The notes under the pieces were generated by a model. It saw nothing but the letters and a program-made list of their open reading frames with translations. It did no database searches and had not been told where the DNA came from. From contig DBMH01000110.1 in assembly GCA_002297645.1 (NCBI GenBank), positions 196 to 7,488 of the forward strand: 7,293 nt of DNA, read 5' to 3'. Below are positions 6,086-7,293 of this stretch, piece after piece (position 1 is the first letter of the stretch; the number at the start of each line of letters is the position of its first letter). A program made the position numbers and the translations under genes. Source of the stretch: Rhodanobacteraceae bacterium UBA703. GTDB taxonomy: Bacteria; Pseudomonadota; Gammaproteobacteria; Xanthomonadales; Rhodanobacteraceae.

Positions 6086-7293
6086 ATGGCGCGCCGCAAA
6101 CCCCCGACCACGCACACCGGCCTGTTCGCCGAACCCGAAGGCCTGAAACCGCTCGCCGAGCGGATGCGCCCGCGTTCGCTCGACGAGGTCGTCGGTCAGA
6201 CGCGACTGCTCGGGAAGCAGTCGCCGATGCGCCGCGCGATCGAAGGCGGCCACGTGCACTCCATGGTGCTGTGGGGACCGCCGGGGTGCGGCAAGACAAC
6301 GCTCGCGCTGCTGCTTGCGAAATACGCCGATGCCGAATTCCGTGCGATCTCGGCCGTGCTGTCGGGGTTGCCCGAGGTGCGCGCCGCGCTCGCCGAGGCG
6401 GAATCGCGTTACGTGCAAGGCGTACGCACCTTGTTGTTCGTCGACGAGGTGCATCGTTTCAACAAGGTGCAGCAGGACGCATTCCTGCCGCACATCGAGC
6501 GCGGCGTCATCGTGTTCGTCGGCGCGACCACCGAGAACCCGTCGTTCGAACTGAACTCCGCCTTGCTCTCGCGCTGCCGCGTGCACGTGCTCGAAGCCGT
6601 CCCCGCGGAGGCGATCGAGGCCGCGCTGCGACGTGCCCTGCACGACGACGAGCGTGGTCTCGGCAAGCTCGGCCTGCGCGTCGACGACGCGACGCTGGCG
6701 ACGTTGGCGCAGGCTGCCGACGGCGACGTGCGCCGCGCGCTGACCTTCCTCGAGATCGCCGCCGAACTCTCCGACGGCGGCACGATCGACGAGGCGACGC
6801 TTGCGCAGGTGCTGGCGGACCGCACACAGCGCTTCGACAAGCGCGGCGAGCAGTTCTACGATCAGATCTCGGCCCTGCACAAATCCGTGCGTTCGTCCGA
6901 CCCGGATGCGGCGATCTACTGGCTGGCGCGCATGCTCGAAGGTGGTTGCGATCCGGTCTATCTGGCGCGGCGCATGACGATCATGGCGGTCGAGGACGTC
7001 GGTCTCGCCGATCCGCGTGCCTGGCGCATGGCGCTCGACGCCTGGGACACCTTCGAGCGCGTCGGCGCGCCCGAAGGCCATCTCGCGCTGGCGAACCTCG
7101 CCGTCTATCTCGCCGTCGCGCCGAAGAGCAATTCGGCCTACAAGGCATTGGCCGAGGCGAAGGCCGCGGTCGCGCGGACCGGCACGCTCGACGTGCCGAT
7201 GCACCTGCGCAACGCGCCGACGAAGCTGATGAAAGACCTGGATTACGGCAAGAACTACCGCTATGCGCATGATGAGGCGGAGGCCTACGCGGC
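6086..7293 (+). CDS. rarA: Replication-associated recombination protein A, RarA/MgsA (3' truncated)
   Basis: This AAA+ ATPase of the clamp-loader group acts at stalled replication forks and at ssDNA-dsDNA junctions, and interacts with SSB in E. coli. The 402 residues in the window run uninterrupted to the edge. By comparison with E. coli RarA (447 aa), about 40-50 residues are missing. Visible motifs are LAERMRPRSLDEVVGQ (23-38), Walker A GPPGCGKTT (64-72), Walker B LLFVDEVH (116-123), RFNKVQQDAFLPHIE (124-138), sensor 1 GATTENPSFELNSALLSR (146-163) with the arginine-finger region SRCR (162-165), and sensor 2 GDVRRAL (213-219). The C-terminal tetramerisation domain follows, with ISALHKSVR, VEDVGLADPRA, HLRNAPTKLMK and YRYAHDEAEAYA. 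The ATG at 6086 is the only reasonable start; the next Met is residue 27, already inside the conserved region. It has no metal-resistance role and probably marks the chromosomal backbone beside the operon. Confidence 0.97.
   Translation, partial: MARRKPPTTHTGLFAEPEGLKPLAERMRPRSLDEVVGQTRLLGKQSPMRRAIEGGHVHSMVLWGPPGCGKTTLALLLAKYADAEFRAISAVLSGLPEVRAALAEAESRYVQGVRTLLFVDEVHRFNKVQQDAFLPHIERGVIVFVGATTENPSFELNSALLSRCRVHVLEAVPAEAIEAALRRALHDDERGLGKLGLRVDDATLATLAQAADGDVRRALTFLEIAAELSDGGTIDEATLAQVLADRTQRFDKRGEQFYDQISALHKSVRSSDPDAAIYWLARMLEGGCDPVYLARRMTIMAVEDVGLADPRAWRMALDAWDTFERVGAPEGHLALANLAVYLAVAPKSNSAYKALAEAKAAVARTGTLDVPMHLRNAPTKLMKDLDYGKNYRYAHDEAEAYA

Noticed and set aside
5880..6146. Small ORF over the second REP pair, with LPQAGEG and LPLAGEV peptides
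   Set aside because: It is translated repeat; the peptides are REP-derived and it runs into rarA out of frame, with no SD or domain.
5014..7272. 752-codon plus-strand frame spanning the CDF, the REP pair and rarA
   Set aside because: It is a shadow frame with Arg-rich composition, crossing two well-supported genes in other frames.

Overview
The window is high-G+C bacterial DNA with tightly packed genes, all on the + strand. The RarA protein at the right end closely resembles my recollection of Xanthomonad RarA (for example GPPGCGKTT in Walker A and ISAVLSGLPEVR after it). Together with the CCTCTCCCGC-type REP palindromes, this suggests Gammaproteobacteria, order Lysobacterales/Xanthomonadales. 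That assignment is an inference; the genus is not resolved.

Positions 2-5860 hold a Czc-type heavy-metal resistance operon: the C-terminal end of an outer-membrane TolC-family channel (czcC-like, cut by the window edge), a lipoprotein membrane-fusion adaptor (czcB-like), a complete RND proton/metal antiporter (czcA-like, GTG start), and a cation diffusion facilitator (czcD-like). The first three would form a tripartite pump that expels divalent cations such as Zn, Co, Cd or Ni across both membranes. The CDF would move cytosolic cations into the periplasm, where the pump can collect them. The pump lacks residues equivalent to the CusA copper-binding methionines, which argues against Cu/Ag. No metal-responsive regulator lies in the window.

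Two REP-pair clusters (REPIN-like) are present. One (1634-1752) sits inside the operon between the adaptor and the pump, next to an 18-bp perfect palindrome (1608-1625). The other (5894-6029) sits between the CDF and rarA and probably marks the 3' end of the operon. The two pairs have opposite polarity. Both intercistronic gaps in the operon are bridged by short ORFs that overlap the neighbouring stop and start codons, giving an unbroken chain of possible translational coupling from czcC to the CDF.

Positions 6086-7293 encode replication-associated recombination protein A (RarA/MgsA), a housekeeping AAA+ ATPase that runs off the right edge. Its start has no near Shine-Dalgarno but has a TATCAT box placed as a -10 for a leaderless mRNA.

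I see no convincing new multi-gene system. The unusual parts are the intra-operon REPIN with its bridging ORF, the Arg-rich micro-ORF with the best Shine-Dalgarno I noticed in the operon, the glutamate in the CDF metal site, and the possible leaderless start of rarA. No gene-free stretch exceeds about 225 bases.
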